Shown here piece by piece: positions 42,810 to 53,416 of a DNA stretch of 64,000 bases. The position numbers and the translations under genes are program-made. The stretch's first letter is position 1. Every line of letters starts with the position of its first letter. The notes beneath the pieces are model-generated. The model saw only the letters and a list, made by a program, of their open reading frames with translations. It did no database searches and was not told the DNA's origin. The stretch is from Azorinus chamasolen (Eukaryota; Mollusca; Bivalvia; Cardiida; Solecurtidae). The stretch is taken from positions 34,167,619-34,231,618 of the forward strand of contig OY755251.1 of the NCBI GenBank assembly GCA_963576725.1. Reading direction: 5' to 3'.

Positions 42810-43055
42810 TAACTATATAACTCTTCTCTGTTGAATATTTATGTAAGAAATAATGACATCATGAATATTTATTAGATTTTGTTTTATTAAGGCATATAAA
42901 CAGAAACCGTAGAATCAGAACTACATTGTACGATGAGCAAACAGAGCAGACCCTGATCAGACGGTTCCAATAGGAGTTGTCTGATCTGATCTGATCTGGG
43001 TCTACTCTATTTGCAAAGGCGTGAAACAGGTGTTTACATAAATGAAATGTTTTAA
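42810..43055 (-). mobile_element. Family A MITE
   Basis: ATTTATGTAAGAAATAATG; core GACGGTTCCAATAGGAGTTG with a TCTGATCTGATCTGATC stutter; CTACTCTATTTGCAAAGGCG. Confidence 0.85.
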
Positions 43056-43056
43056 A

Positions 43057-43190
43057 GTTGATTATTCAAAGTGGAATGACCCATCAGTGTTTAAAGAGTC
43101 CATTCAATATGAACTGCTGTAATGTCCTTCACGACTTTAAATGATAAACAGTGCGTACCCTGATTAGGGTGCGCCCTATAGGAGCTATAT
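43057..43190 (+). mobile_element. Family O MITE fragment
   Basis: ATGACCCATCAGTGTTTAAA and AGAGTCCATTC match the copy at 49686; core GCCCTATAGGAGC. Confidence 0.55.
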
Positions 43191-43264
43191 CCGTCAGTTC
43201 GTTTGCTTGCCCGTCATTATGTCGATCATACACGTTTGTGCTGTGCATGGCTTTAAAGGATTTT

Positions 43265-43371
43265 TTATCTAGAATATCAGAGGTCCAGATGAGATGCATA
43301 AATTCATATATTTTCAAGAATATCCACTTTAATGCACCACCTAAACCACAGTATAGGGTTTAGTAGAGAAA
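43265..43371. mobile_element. Family H MITE, centre deleted
   Basis: GGTCCAGATGAGATGCATAA flank; CACCACCTAAACC and AGGGTTTAGTAGAGAAATG arms. Confidence 0.6.
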
Positions 43372-43398
43372 TGACGAGAGAGACAGAGACAGAGAGAC

Positions 43399-43429
<31 letters not shown>

Positions 43430-43669
43430 CAGAGAGAGAGAGAGAGACAGACAGAGAGACAGAGAGACAGAGAGACAGAGAGACAGAGAGACACACACAG
43501 AGAGAGACAGAGACAGAAAGAGAGACAGAGAGATAGAGAGACAGAGAGAGAGACAGAGACAGAGACAGAGACAGAGACAGAGACAGAGACAGAGACAGAG
43601 ACAGAGACAGAGACAGAGACAGAAACACAAAAGATGCAGAGAGAGACATAGAGAGAAACAGAGAGAAAC

Positions 43670-43711
<42 letters not shown>

Positions 43712-43909
43712 TGACAGAGACATAAGAGATGCAGAGAGAGACATAGAGAGAAACAGAGAGAAACAGATAGAGAGACAGGCAGACAGAAAGACAGTCAGAC
43801 AGACATACAGACAGAGAGGCAGAGTGAGAGGCAGAGACAGAGAGAGACAGAGAGATACAGAGACAGAGAGATAGAAAAATAAAGAGATACATAAAGAGAG
43901 ACAGCGAGA

Positions 43910-43961
<52 letters not shown>

Positions 43962-44195
43962 CAGAGACACAGAGACACAGAGACACAGAGACACAGAGAC
44001 ACAGAGACAGAGACAGAGACACAGAGACCGACAGAGAGAGAGACACACAGAGAGACACAGAGACTAATAGACAGAGACACAGACTGACAGACAGAGACAG
44101 AGACTGACAGACGGAGAGACAGAGACAGACAGGGAGACAAACACAGACAGACACAAACAGAGAGACAGAGAGATGTGCGAGACGGAGAGAGGAGT
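43372..44195. repeat. Polypurine microsatellite (GAGACA / GA)n
   Basis: About 820 bp built of GAGACAGAGACA, GAGAGAGA and GAGACACA blocks, nearly free of T on the + strand. The minus strand is polypyrimidine and gives Leu/Ser/Val/Cys-rich spurious open frames up to 278 residues. Confidence 0.98.
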
Positions 44196-44279
44196 GAAGG
44201 GGTCTAATACATCAATATACATATATGCATCAACGTTCATCATAGCCAACTCTACGTAATGTCGAATATCTTAAATACA

Positions 44280-44545
44280 GGTCTGACATCCTTAATGCCA
44301 ATGCGACATTCTAAATAGCAATGTAACATTCTAAAATACCAACGTGACATTATACATGCCAAATTGACATTGTTAATGTCAATGTGATATTATAAATGCC
44401 ATTTGCGACATTCTAAATGCCATTGTGATATGCTAAATGCCAATGCGACATTCAATGCGACATTCTAAATGCCAATGTGGCATTCTAAATGACAATGCGA
44501 CATTTTAAATCCAATGTAACATTCTAAAAGCCAATGCGGTTTTCT
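44280..44545. repeat. Tandem array of about 20 bp
   Basis: About twelve units of AATGCCAATGCGACATTCTA with many variants. Confidence 0.9.
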
Positions 44546-45051
44546 CGAACCCGGAATGCTGACGCGACAACATTAAATAATGACTAGGCAAAACTTTGCT
44601 TTGAGTTATGTTTGAAACGAACGAATATTTTATTAACTGGATGTTTATCTTCCATCGAAAATCAATAACCAGTCTCCGTCCTTCCGTGACTTCTAGCGAG
44701 AATGATACAGACATCACACAATGCACTTCCGGTGAAAGTATTCAGCCAATCAGAACTAAGATCTTGTATCATTGCTATAATTTGTTTTAATGCAGGACTT
44801 GTTTTGATATATAAACCCTCGAGAGAAAGAAAATACGAGACTGCTGAAAATCAATATTAGCATACTATTTGCGAGACATTGTGACATTTGACATTTTGAC
44901 ATTTTACTTGACCTTTGAAAATAGTTTCGATCCAACGTTCAGAATAACTTGACATTTCACACGAGTCCGGAAAGCGACCCACATAACCTGCTGCAGGGAA
45001 CGAGTCTAATTGGTTTTATCTGTTTATAGTTTGGATTCAAATTAATTATGT
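44546..45051. other. Unique-looking stretch
   Basis: Holds open frames at 44608 (+) and 44505-44726 (-) without domains. Nothing supported. Confidence 0.4.
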
Positions 45052-45238
45052 TTAACCCATTCCCTCATGGGCTATTAGATCCAACCGCTTTGAATAAATC
45101 TACCGAAAAGGAGCATTAACTAGAGAAAAGGGAAAAACATGGTAGTTTGAAACCATTGTGATAGGAGCAAATGAGCATCTCCTATAGGAACAAATGCTCT
45201 GTTATCACAATGGTTTCAACAGGTGATTTTTAAAGAAA
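45052..45238 (+). mobile_element. Family B MITE, right end missing
   Basis: TTAACCCATTCCCTCATGGG; palindrome with an inserted GAGCAAATGAGC stutter; stops after TTTAAAGAAACTG. Confidence 0.85.
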
Positions 45239-45709
45239 CTGAAGGAAGGTCGCCCACTCTGATACGTAAAGCAGACGACATTGTTTGCAGACGAAAGTTA
45301 CTTGGCGCCAAAAGAATATAAAGAAATACAATATTTACAGTAATCATTCGCTTAAAGTGATCATCTCTACTTGCAACATGTTTTAAACTGCCTAAAATTA
45401 CATAAATCATTTGTTTTATGGTGAAAAGTAGTGTATCTCAAGAAAACCAATAGAATAAACGATGAAGGAGACACAATTTTCATGTGTTTGATATCGAAAA
45501 CCCGATGTTATTATCCAATGTAATTAGCCAATGTAATTAGTATGTATTCTGGTTCCGTTTTAATTTTGCATTTGGTCGACCTTGGCTGATAATAACTTGT
45601 TATTGCATTGTGTTTTTATCGACGAAAACGGTCTAATTTGTATCACAGTGGCATTTTTATATAAAAGTTCAAATTGACAATCTTCATAACAATGATGGAA
45701 CAAAACATA
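45239..45709. other. AT-rich stretch with an F-like tail trace
   Basis: GCAGACGACATTGTTTGCAG and CTTGGCGCCAAAAG recall family F or C ends. Confidence 0.4.
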
Positions 45710-46033
45710 TACAGTTGAACTTCGATATATCGAACTCGGATAACTCGAATTTCGGGAACACTCCAACAAAAAGTTCAGTCCTTCCAAAACTTCTAATACA
45801 GCATTGCTCCAATAATGTATCTCTACAGATATCTAGAAACACGTGTGACAACTTAATACAGGTCTAAAGTAATGCTGAAAGCTCCTACAGGAGCTTTCAG
45901 CATTACTTTAGACCTGTATTAAGCTGTGGCCTTGAGAAATAGATCAGATTAGAAATCGGATGACTCGAACTTCTGTTATCTCGAACTAATTTGTATGGTT
46001 CCTTGAAGTTCGAGTTATCGAAGTTCAACTGTA
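45710..46033. mobile_element. D4-type TA MITE, long
   Basis: TACAGTTGAACTTCGATATA to TTATCGAAGTTCAACTGTA (324 bp). Perfect central foldback GCTGAAAGCTCCTACAGGAG and complement, arms over 30 bp. Confidence 0.95.
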
Positions 46034-46085
46034 CCAAGTTTTATCATGCTACTTAAAATATGCGTTTATTGTGGGAACTATCACT

Positions 46086-46256
46086 TTAACCCCTTACTTC
46101 ATATACGCCTGACTTCATATACGCCAGGGTCTGCTCTGTTTGCTTATGGAATTTGATAGAGCTGTTTCTTTACTTTGTAAAATGGCTACAATGTTGTCCA
46201 TGATTATTCAGTAGGTATTGAAATTTGGAATAAATATAGAACAGGGAAAGTGTTAA
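46086..46256 (+). mobile_element. Family A MITE, core-deleted
   Basis: TTAACCCCTTACTTCATATA passes directly to CCAGGGTCTGCTCTGTTTGC; end GGGAAAGTGTTAA. Confidence 0.88.
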
Positions 46257-46572
46257 AGGGTGCATATTTACCACGTAATATTTGACGGCAATGTATGACA
46301 CTGAAGCCACAAACGGGCATACTTGTTCTGGTAGGATTCCCGGGAGGACCACCTATGTGTGGATATATCTATGGATATAAGGGGCCGATCTTTCACAATT
46401 GGTCCGATGGTTAGAAATCCTACATAGGTACTATAACTGTTTTAATTGTATTTTAAACTTAATTGACATACGCATTTAATTATTAAACTGTCGTTAGCAT
46501 TTAGAAAGTAAATAACCTTTTATTTTATTTGACTGTAACATTAACCCCATAGTACTTCGCGAATAACCATCA

Positions 46573-47146
46573 ACAGTAAAACCCGACCAATCCGAACATT
46601 CTATAGTAAAGAATTAAGAATTTTTCATCCGTTAATTCCCATATTATATAAGGAAACCTCGTCCAGATCTTACTTTGGAACTCATCCATTTTTCATGTGG
46701 AGGGACACAACAAACAAAACATTTGCCGGAAGAAGCTTCTTCAGGAGCCCTCTGATCTGGGTCTACACTATGTGCCTATGCCCCTACGTGACACTGGACA
46801 CTAATGGGTTGGGACAGGTGGCTGATCAATGCAGGGTTAAAGTCATACAGAAAGCTTTCAGAGAGCTATCTGCACGTCTTTCATTCGTGAAATTGTGACC
46901 TGTCTTAACCCCTTCCTCCATAAATACCCCTTTCTACGCCTCTGTAAAAGTCATCTGTTGAAACCATTGTTATAGATATAGATATCACAATGGTTTCAAA
47001 TTACAAAATTCTAAAACATTCCTTTTCTCTAGTTAATGCGCCTTTTCGGTAGATTTATTCAGAGGATGGATCTATAAATGGCCTATGAGGGAATGGGTTC
47101 AGACTGATAATGATACATGTTTTCGGATCAGAGAGGTTTTATTGTA
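46573..47146. mobile_element. D-type MITE interrupted by a B element
   Basis: Left ACAGTAAAACCCGACC; middle GGACAGGTGGCTGATCAATG; up to GTGACCTGTC; then GACTGATAATGATACATG; right GAGAGGTTTTATTGTA. A second insert (about 46632-46811, CCCAT...ATGGG ends) is possible. Confidence 0.75.
46905..47101 (-). mobile_element. Family B MITE nested in D
   Basis: TTAACCCCTTCCTCCATAAA to GAGGGAATGGGTTC. The palindrome centre has shrunk to TATAGATATAGATATC. Confidence 0.88.
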
Positions 47147-47548
47147 ATTATACACAATTAACATTTTCCTCTCTCACTCCACACCGGCATTCCGTTTAAC
47201 ACAACACTATTAATTAACACAAAGTTCTGGAGTCAAGATGGCTATATTATATTTATAGTTTGAAACAGATTTTAGAGGTTGAAGATGAAGTTAAAGAGTA
47301 AAAGACGTGAATTGTAAGAGAATGGAAATGAGATATATGTCACTTGAACTTATTTGGTGTCTTTTGCACTTGCATTATTTGAAACTTTTACTACGCTTAA
47401 GATGGTGTGAATTTCTTACGTTTACGCGAAGTGATGAACTAGTTGAAATGAAAAATAATCACATTAATATCTTCACGGTAACTTCTGACTATATATAAAT
47501 TCAACATGTACAGGTTGATAGGTAAAACTAAGTTTACAATACTTCCAG
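47147..47548. other. AT-rich stretch, nothing recognised
   Basis: A 63-codon open frame at 47307 has no domain. Confidence 0.4.
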
Positions 47549-47778
47549 TTTAACCCATTACCTCATAGGCTATTTTTAGATACAACCTCTTTGAGTTAAT
47601 CTACCGAAAAGGAGCATTAATTAGAGAAAAGGAAAATTTTAGAATTTTGTAGTTTGAAACCATTGTGATAAATAGAGCATTTGCTCCTCTAGGAGCAAAT
47701 GCTCTATTTATCACAATGGTTTCCTAAAGTGACTTTTACAGAGTCGTCAAAAGTCGTCAATATGAGGGAAAGGGTTAA
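47549..47778 (+). mobile_element. Family B MITE, full length
   Basis: TTAACCCATTACCTCATAGG to GGGAAAGGGTTAA. Intact palindrome, centre GCTCCTCTAGGAGC. Confidence 0.93.
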
Positions 47779-47816
47779 GAAACATGTTAGTCAAATGCGG
47801 AAGATTATATATGTAT

Positions 47817-47960
47817 TTACAACAGAACCTGTCCTAAGCGGCCATTAATTTATTGAACATGTCAGTCTAAGAGAGCAGGTGGTTGCTTCCATTATCGCAA
47901 AAATAATGCATTACTTTTTACCTGCATTAAACTACCACCAGCTTTGTTGAGTGGCCATTG
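47817..47960. mobile_element. D2-type MITE, right end missing
   Basis: ACAGAACCTGTCCTAAGCGG; GGTGGTTGCTT; CTACCACCAGCTTTG. Confidence 0.75.
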
Positions 47961-48035
47961 CACAAATTCAGTAAATAAATATCCATGCAGTATGAAGAAA
48001 GTCTTACATAAATATTCACGGGGAAAGAGTTAAAA

Positions 48036-48275
48036 TTAAAATTAGCATTCCCTACTAGACTATTTCTAGACGAAAACTGTTTGAATAATCTATTGAAATA
48101 TGAGCATTTACAACAAAAAGGAAATTTTAAGATGTGTATAGTTTTTAAACCAATGTGATAAATAGAACATTTGCATTTATGAAGCAAATGCTGTATTTAT
48201 CACGATGGTTTCAAAATAGACTTTTACAAAGCGTCAAAAGACGTCAAAATGCGTCAAAAGAATGGAATGGGTTAA
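48036..48275 (+). mobile_element. Family B MITE, diverged
   Basis: GCATTCCCTACTAGAC; palindrome around GCATTTATGAAGC; end AATGGAATGGGTTAA. Confidence 0.85.
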
Positions 48276-48502
48276 AGAGGTGTCCTGTCATATACAAGAG
48301 GGTTTCTTGCACGCATTCAACTAAAATTAAAAACACATATTAACTAGATATTTAATTTTACCATCTTTAATTATGTTTCAATTTGAATTAAATGTGTGGT
48401 TCTATCACTTAAATTCTAGCGGAAATTAGCTCGTTGTCCGTGTATTCATCTACCAGCTTCCTGTCAAAATTTCGTACCCTTGGTTCTACTGTCGATACAT
48501 TA

Positions 48503-48749
48503 ATAAACCCTTTAGGCGTCAAATTTCTAACTGTCGTCTGCAATCCAATTTTGTTAAATCATTCGGTAAACTAAGGAAACGAGATAAATAAATGCAAATT
48601 CCAAAGGAGTAAAGCACAGATATAGAAAAAGAGTTGGAGACAAATAGTGAAGTCCCTGATTAGACGCCGCCTTGAAAAGGCGGCGTCTGATCTTGGACTG
48701 CACTGTTTGTTGTGGTGCATTTATGCGACTTTGGCGGTGAAAGGGTTAA
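48503..48749 (-). mobile_element. Family F TTAA MITE
   Basis: AAACCCTTTAGGCGTCAAAT; core GCCGCCTTGAAAAGGCGGC; end GGCGGTGAAAGGGTTAA. Confidence 0.9.
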
Positions 48750-48924
48750 AGAGACCAACATTGGTGTGTGTTGTACGTGTATTATAAAACTTATAATTTA
48801 CATTAGATTTCATGTGGTAATAGTTTTGTTTTAACATGCGTAGGTGGTTTTGTGAATGTAATTAATTGTGAAATTTTGGACATCAACCCACGTTATCTGT
48901 CTATCAAGTTTGGAAGTACATGTA

Positions 48925-49137
48925 CTTCACCCTTTGCCTGGTGAGTATTCATGCAAGAAATAATGAAATCATGGATGTTTATAAGCTGAATTTTTATAAT
49001 GGTATATATCTACATAATGTTTTGGTATCTGTAAGAACTGGTATACAAACAGAGCAGACCCTGACCTATAGGAGCCGTCTGATCTGGGTCTACATTGTTT
49101 GTAGAGGCGTAAAAAGGCTTTTGTATGAAAGTGTTAA
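48925..49137 (-). mobile_element. Family A MITE, one core arm shortened
   Basis: TTCATGCAAGAAATAATG; GACCCTGACCTATAGGAGCC; end GAAAGTGTTAA. Confidence 0.82.
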
Positions 49138-49344
49138 ACCATATGGCGGCTGTTTATTGTCCGTTACCTTTGTGTTTACACATTGTTATAATAAATACAC
49201 ACCATAAACGTGCTCCGTATTGGTGTCTAATATTATTCAAATAAAGGAACGCCTTTAAATAAACTATATTATAAATGAAAACAAAACGCATAAAGGTAAA
49301 TTTAGGAAAATTAAAAACAAAGCAAAATGACGTTTTCTGCTTAT

Positions 49345-49670
49345 TTGATATCATATTACACCTGTAGAAGCCGTCCGACCAGTTCCTACTCTGTTTGCTT
49401 ATAATACAGTAAAACCTCTCTATAACGGCCACTAAATTGTGTTAATTAGTTGGTATCTAGGACAGGTGGCTGCTTAAAGCAAGGTGAAAGTAAAACAGAA
49501 CGCTCCTATAGGAGCGTTCTGTTTTACTTTCACCTTGCTTTAAGCAGCAACATGCCTTTAACACAAAATACTTGATGTGATTTAGTGGCCGCTATATAGA
49601 GGTTTTACTGTATAATATAGATCTGCGTTGTGAGATATACAGAGTCCAGAACTGTGTTAATTAATGCTAC
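49345..49670 (+). mobile_element. Family A MITE remnant interrupted by a D element
   Basis: TGTAGAAGCCGTCCGACC, CTACTCTGTTTGCTTATAA; after the insert AATATAGATCTGCG. Confidence 0.65.
49405..49612. mobile_element. D3-type TA MITE, full length, nested
   Basis: TACAGTAAAACCTCTCTATA to AGAGGTTTTACTGTA. Perfect core AGAACGCTCCTATAGGAGCG; TA on both sides. Confidence 0.95.
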
Positions 49671-49685
49671 TAAAAATAAATCACC

Positions 49686-49860
49686 CCTTTGAAGGTTGAA
49701 TGGTCCACCAATGTTTGTAGAGTCCATTCGAATGTTTAATTGTACTATAGGATTTTAAAAGACAAACAGTGCAGATCAAGATCAGAGAGCTCCTCTACGA
49801 CCTCCTGCTCTGGATCTATATTGATTTCATATTCTAGGTCACTCGATTCCCATATTCAAA
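49686..49860 (+). mobile_element. Family O MITE fragment
   Basis: GTTGAATGGTCCACCAATG, GACAAACAGTGCAGATCAAG, GAGAGCTCCTCTACGACC. Confidence 0.55.
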
Positions 49861-50138
49861 GGGTTTCACGAAGTCAACTCAATATATTATCAACTTTCTG
49901 ATAATTGACAATTTGTTTAAAATTGTAGGTGTTATTAAAATAATTTGCCATTGTTATCGCACCTGTTTACAAACATCTGACGGAAGTGTGGTAAAATGAC
50001 GAAACACTAGAAACCCGTTTCGTTAAGTCTATAATATGCGACTTGATATAAAAATGGATTGTAGTTTCGATGCACATTAATGGTCAGTATGATTTTAACG
50101 AAGGGTTCTCGGACATGTATTATCTTTTCAATCAGTTC

Positions 50139-50475
50139 TTAACCTACTACTCCATGAATTTTCATGTAAGAAATGATGGCATCATTAATGTTGGCATGGT
50201 GTTTTTTTATGATATCGGATATACAGTAAAACCTCTCTATTACGGCCACTGAATTATGTTAATTAGTTGGTATTTAGGGCAGGTGGCTGCTTAAAGCATG
50301 GTGAAAGTAAAACAGAACGCTCATATAGGAGCGTTCTGTTTTACTTTCACCTTGCTTTAAGCAGCCACCTGCCTTTTACACAAACTATTTGATGTAATTT
50401 AGTGGCCGTTATAGAGAGGTTTGACTGTATATTGTTTCAAATGCAAACATTGCAGTCTATTCTGTTTGCTAAGTT
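50139..50475 (-). mobile_element. Family A MITE interrupted by a D element
   Basis: TTAACCTACTACTCC, CATGTAAGAAATGATGGCAT before the insert; CTATTCTGTTTGCTAAG after it. Confidence 0.65.
50222..50429. mobile_element. D3-type TA MITE, full length, nested
   Basis: TACAGTAAAACCTCTCTATT to AGAGAGGTTTGACTGTA; core GAACGCTCATATAGGAGCG. Very similar to the copy at 49405. Confidence 0.94.
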
Positions 50476-50476
50476 G

Positions 50477-50726
50477 TTAACTCTCTGCCTGTTGCATATT
50501 CATGTAAGAAATAATGACATCATGAATATCATTTAGATTATTTTTCTGTAATGGCATATGAATATATGAACGTTTGACTCAGGCAGAAACTGTAGAATCA
50601 GGTCTATATTTTACTATAAGCAAACAGAGCAGAACCTGATCAGACGGGGTCTATAGGAGCCGTCTGATCTTGGTCTACTATGTTTGTAAATGCGTGAAAA
50701 TGCGTTTATTTGAGGGAACTGGTTAA
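50477..50726 (-). mobile_element. Family A MITE, full length
   Basis: TTAACTCTCTGCCTGTTG; GACATCATGAATATCATTTA; core ACGGGGTCTATAGGAGCCGT; end GGAACTGGTTAA. Confidence 0.9.
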
Positions 50727-51855
50727 AAGGTTTATCTATGGAGTAAAGGATTATTGATAGGGTCGTGATCATGCAACCTCCACTCTCTCATAGCACCATA
50801 CTAAACATATTATGAAACGTTGAAGTGAACACCCATCCGCGCTAAATCTTCAACATAACATTAATATCGCCATTGCATGTAAACGATGCATCCGCCCCAA
50901 GAGTAATTTTATTATTCTCGGTTAATTTATCCTCTTTATGTTGATTGTAATGACAGAACAATCCAAAGTATCGATAAATGAGCGTTTCGCTGGGTGACAT
51001 TTAAGTAGTAATTGCTGTAGCAAGTCTAAACAATAGAAAGATCGCTCTGAATGTATTTAGACCAAGGTGCAGAACAATCAATCTATTCTGATAAAATCTG
51101 ACTTTTTGTCCAACTGCAGACGAGCAACTTCTAAACATCGATTTAATCCCTTGTTACGGCGTTATTAGAGTTGATTCAATTATCCCCATCGTTTCCAATT
51201 TCAAACGAATATACGAACTCCCCCGCCAGATTTACCTCCCCTGTTTGTAACTCGTTAAAGGGAGGTTACACTCTCTTACACCCGGTTACATTACATATAC
51301 CTCTGAAGTTGGCTCAGAAAGTAGTCCGAAATGAAACTAACTCCCGTACAAAACAGAAAGTAAATTGCTTTGTGTGTTTCTTTTATAGTTCAACGGAAGA
51401 AAAGCAAAAGGCTGGGGTTTCCCATAAGTTGTGTGCCGTTTGGGGTTATAGCAGAATTTCAGTGCCCTTATAAGAAGTGTAACATGATTATTATCAGGTG
51501 TAGGGTTGGTCGCAGCATTTCTAATTTACCCATTACCTCATAGGCTAGCATATATAGCAAAGATGAATTGCCCTACTTCTTTATGAATTCGTTATGACAA
51601 TACCCCTTGCCATATCACTTTGTCTACTGTGGAGGCTATGAATTATTTCAATTGGCAATTGTTAGCACGTCCTCTCCTAATAGCCCTGACCTTGCCCCCT
51701 GTAACTATTATTTGTGTCCAGAACTGAATTAAATGTTTGTTAGAACCATAAAGTCCTTTGCTTAAGACCTTACGATGACCTTAACTTGAGCTATTCATTG
51801 ATTTGTCATTGAACGCGAACAAATAAATCTTACCATATACTTCTGTACGTATATC
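50727..51855. other. Mostly unique stretch
   Basis: Contains a 100-codon + frame at 51171-51473 without recognisable domain and a short B-like end (ACCCATTACCTCATAGGCTA) at about 51527. Nothing else supported. Confidence 0.4.
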
Positions 51856-52275
51856 TACAGTAGAACCTGTCCTAAGCGGCCATTCATTTATTGAACACAG
51901 GGGTCTTAAAAAGCAGTTAGTACTTAATCCATTCCCATATAGGCTATTTTAGATACAACCTCTTTGAATAAATCTACCGAAAAGGAGCATTAACTAGAGA
52001 AAAGGAACATTTTAGAATTTTGTATTTTGAAACCATTGTGATAAATAGAGCATTTGCTCCTACAGGAGCAAATGCTCTATTTATCACAATGGTTTCAACA
52101 AGTGACTTTTACAAAAACGTCAAAAGGCGTCAATATGAGGGAATGGGTTGATGCAGGACGAAAGTGATACAGAAATTCATACATGATTTTTTCGCACAAC
52201 TTTTGACCTAAGCTGCCACCTGCTTTACAGGCCCATAAATAGACCTCTTTTTTGCTTATGAAAGGTTCTACTGTC
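51856..52275. mobile_element. D2-type MITE interrupted by a B element
   Basis: TACAGTAGAACCTGTCCTAA up to AAGCAGTTAGTAC; resumes ATGCAGGACGAAAGTG; ends AAAGGTTCTACTGT. Confidence 0.88.
51924..52151 (+). mobile_element. Family B MITE nested in D
   Basis: TTAATCCATTCCCATATAGG to GAGGGAATGGGTTGA; intact palindrome GCTCCTACAGGAGC. Confidence 0.92.
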
Positions 52276-52399
52276 ATAAAAAATAAGAAGAAAGACATAA
52301 CTTCTTCACCGCTAAACTTAAACTACTTGTCATATGTTAAAACTATGGCTACCTAGGATAAATTGTTTTAATCATTTGAATGTGGGAATCGAGTGAAAT

Positions 52400-52475
52400 G
52401 GCATTTGCAGTGTTAACCCAGATCAGACGGTTCCTAGAGGAGCCCTCTGATCAGGATCTGCACTGTTTGACATTA
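52400..52475. mobile_element. MITE core fragment (G/M-like)
   Basis: GCAGTGTTAACCCAGATCAG, GGTTCCTAGAGGAGCCCTC, GATCAGGATCTGCACTGTTT. Confidence 0.6.
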
Positions 52476-52609
52476 AAAATCCTGTATCAAAATTGAATTA
52501 AGGCTTTCATACTGAATATAGTTTAAAAGTACAGGACAATTCCACTTTGTTAATTGGTATTCAAAGGCTTGGTGCATTCTATATAAACACGACTGGACAA
52601 CGGCGTGTA

Positions 52610-52818
52610 TACAGTAAACCACCTCCATAGCGACCACTTTATAAATAAGCATTTATGTCTTTAAAAACAGGTGGTTGCTCAATGCAAAACAAAAGTAATG
52701 CAGAAAGCTCCTACATGAGCATTCTGCATAACTTTCGTCCAGCATTAAACTACCACCTGTCTTTAAGATCCATAATTATAACTCTGCTTGGTGGTTCAAT
52801 TAAAGGATTTTTACTGTA
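52610..52818. mobile_element. D-type TA MITE
   Basis: TACAGTAAACCACCTCCATA to AAAGGATTTTTACTGTA; core GCAGAAAGCTCCTACATGAG. Confidence 0.9.
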
Positions 52819-52963
52819 AGTAGGTAAATAGAAAAGAAGTGGAACGAAACGTCTGTGACAGTGGTGGATGACAAATTATCACATTAATGGCTTTTTGAAA
52901 TGAATGGAGTAAATTTAAGTCATGAATGGAATAAATTTAAGTCTACGACTATTTTGAACAGCA

Positions 52964-53175
52964 TTAACTCTTTCGCTGCCAATGCCGCATCTGTGATTAC
53001 ATATGCAAACAGTTTGGATCCAGATGAGACGCCGAGTAACTCGGTGTCTCATCAGGATCCAAACTGTTAGTTACTGTGACTGTTTCTTGAAACAAAAATG
53101 AAGAAAAATAAAAATGGAAAATTGTAGCAGACAAAAAAGTTTGCAGACAACACAATTTTGCAGCGAAAAAGTTAA
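52964..53175 (+). mobile_element. Family C TTAA MITE
   Basis: TTAACTCTTTCGCTGCCAAT to TTTTGCAGCGAAAAAGTTAA; core GACGCCGAGTAACTCGGTGTC. Shares its last TTAA with the F element. Confidence 0.93.
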
Positions 53176-53416
53176 CCCTTTCACCGCAAATGTCGCATAA
53201 ATGCACCACGACAAATAGTGCAGTCCGAGATTAGACGCCGCCTTTTCAAGGCGGCGTCTAATCAGGGACTTCACTTTTTGTCTCAAACTCTATTTCTATA
53301 TATGTGCTTTATTCTTTAAAATTTGCATTTATTTATTCCATTTCCTGATTTTACCGAATGATTTAACAAAATTGGTTTGCAGACGACAATTAGAAATTTG
53401 GCGCCGAAAGGGTTAA
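53172..53416 (+). mobile_element. Family F TTAA MITE, full length
   Basis: TTAACCCTTTCACCGCAAAT to GGCGCCGAAAGGGTTAA; perfect core GACGCCGCCTTTTCAAGGCG. Confidence 0.95.

Noticed and set aside
43304..44154. Minus-strand open frames up to 278 residues (Leu/Ser/Cys/Val-rich)
   Set aside because: Entirely a translation of the polypyrimidine strand of the GA/GAGACA microsatellite.
51171..51473. 100-residue + frame
   Set aside because: No family recognised, no convincing start context or splice sites; kept only as an unexplained stretch.
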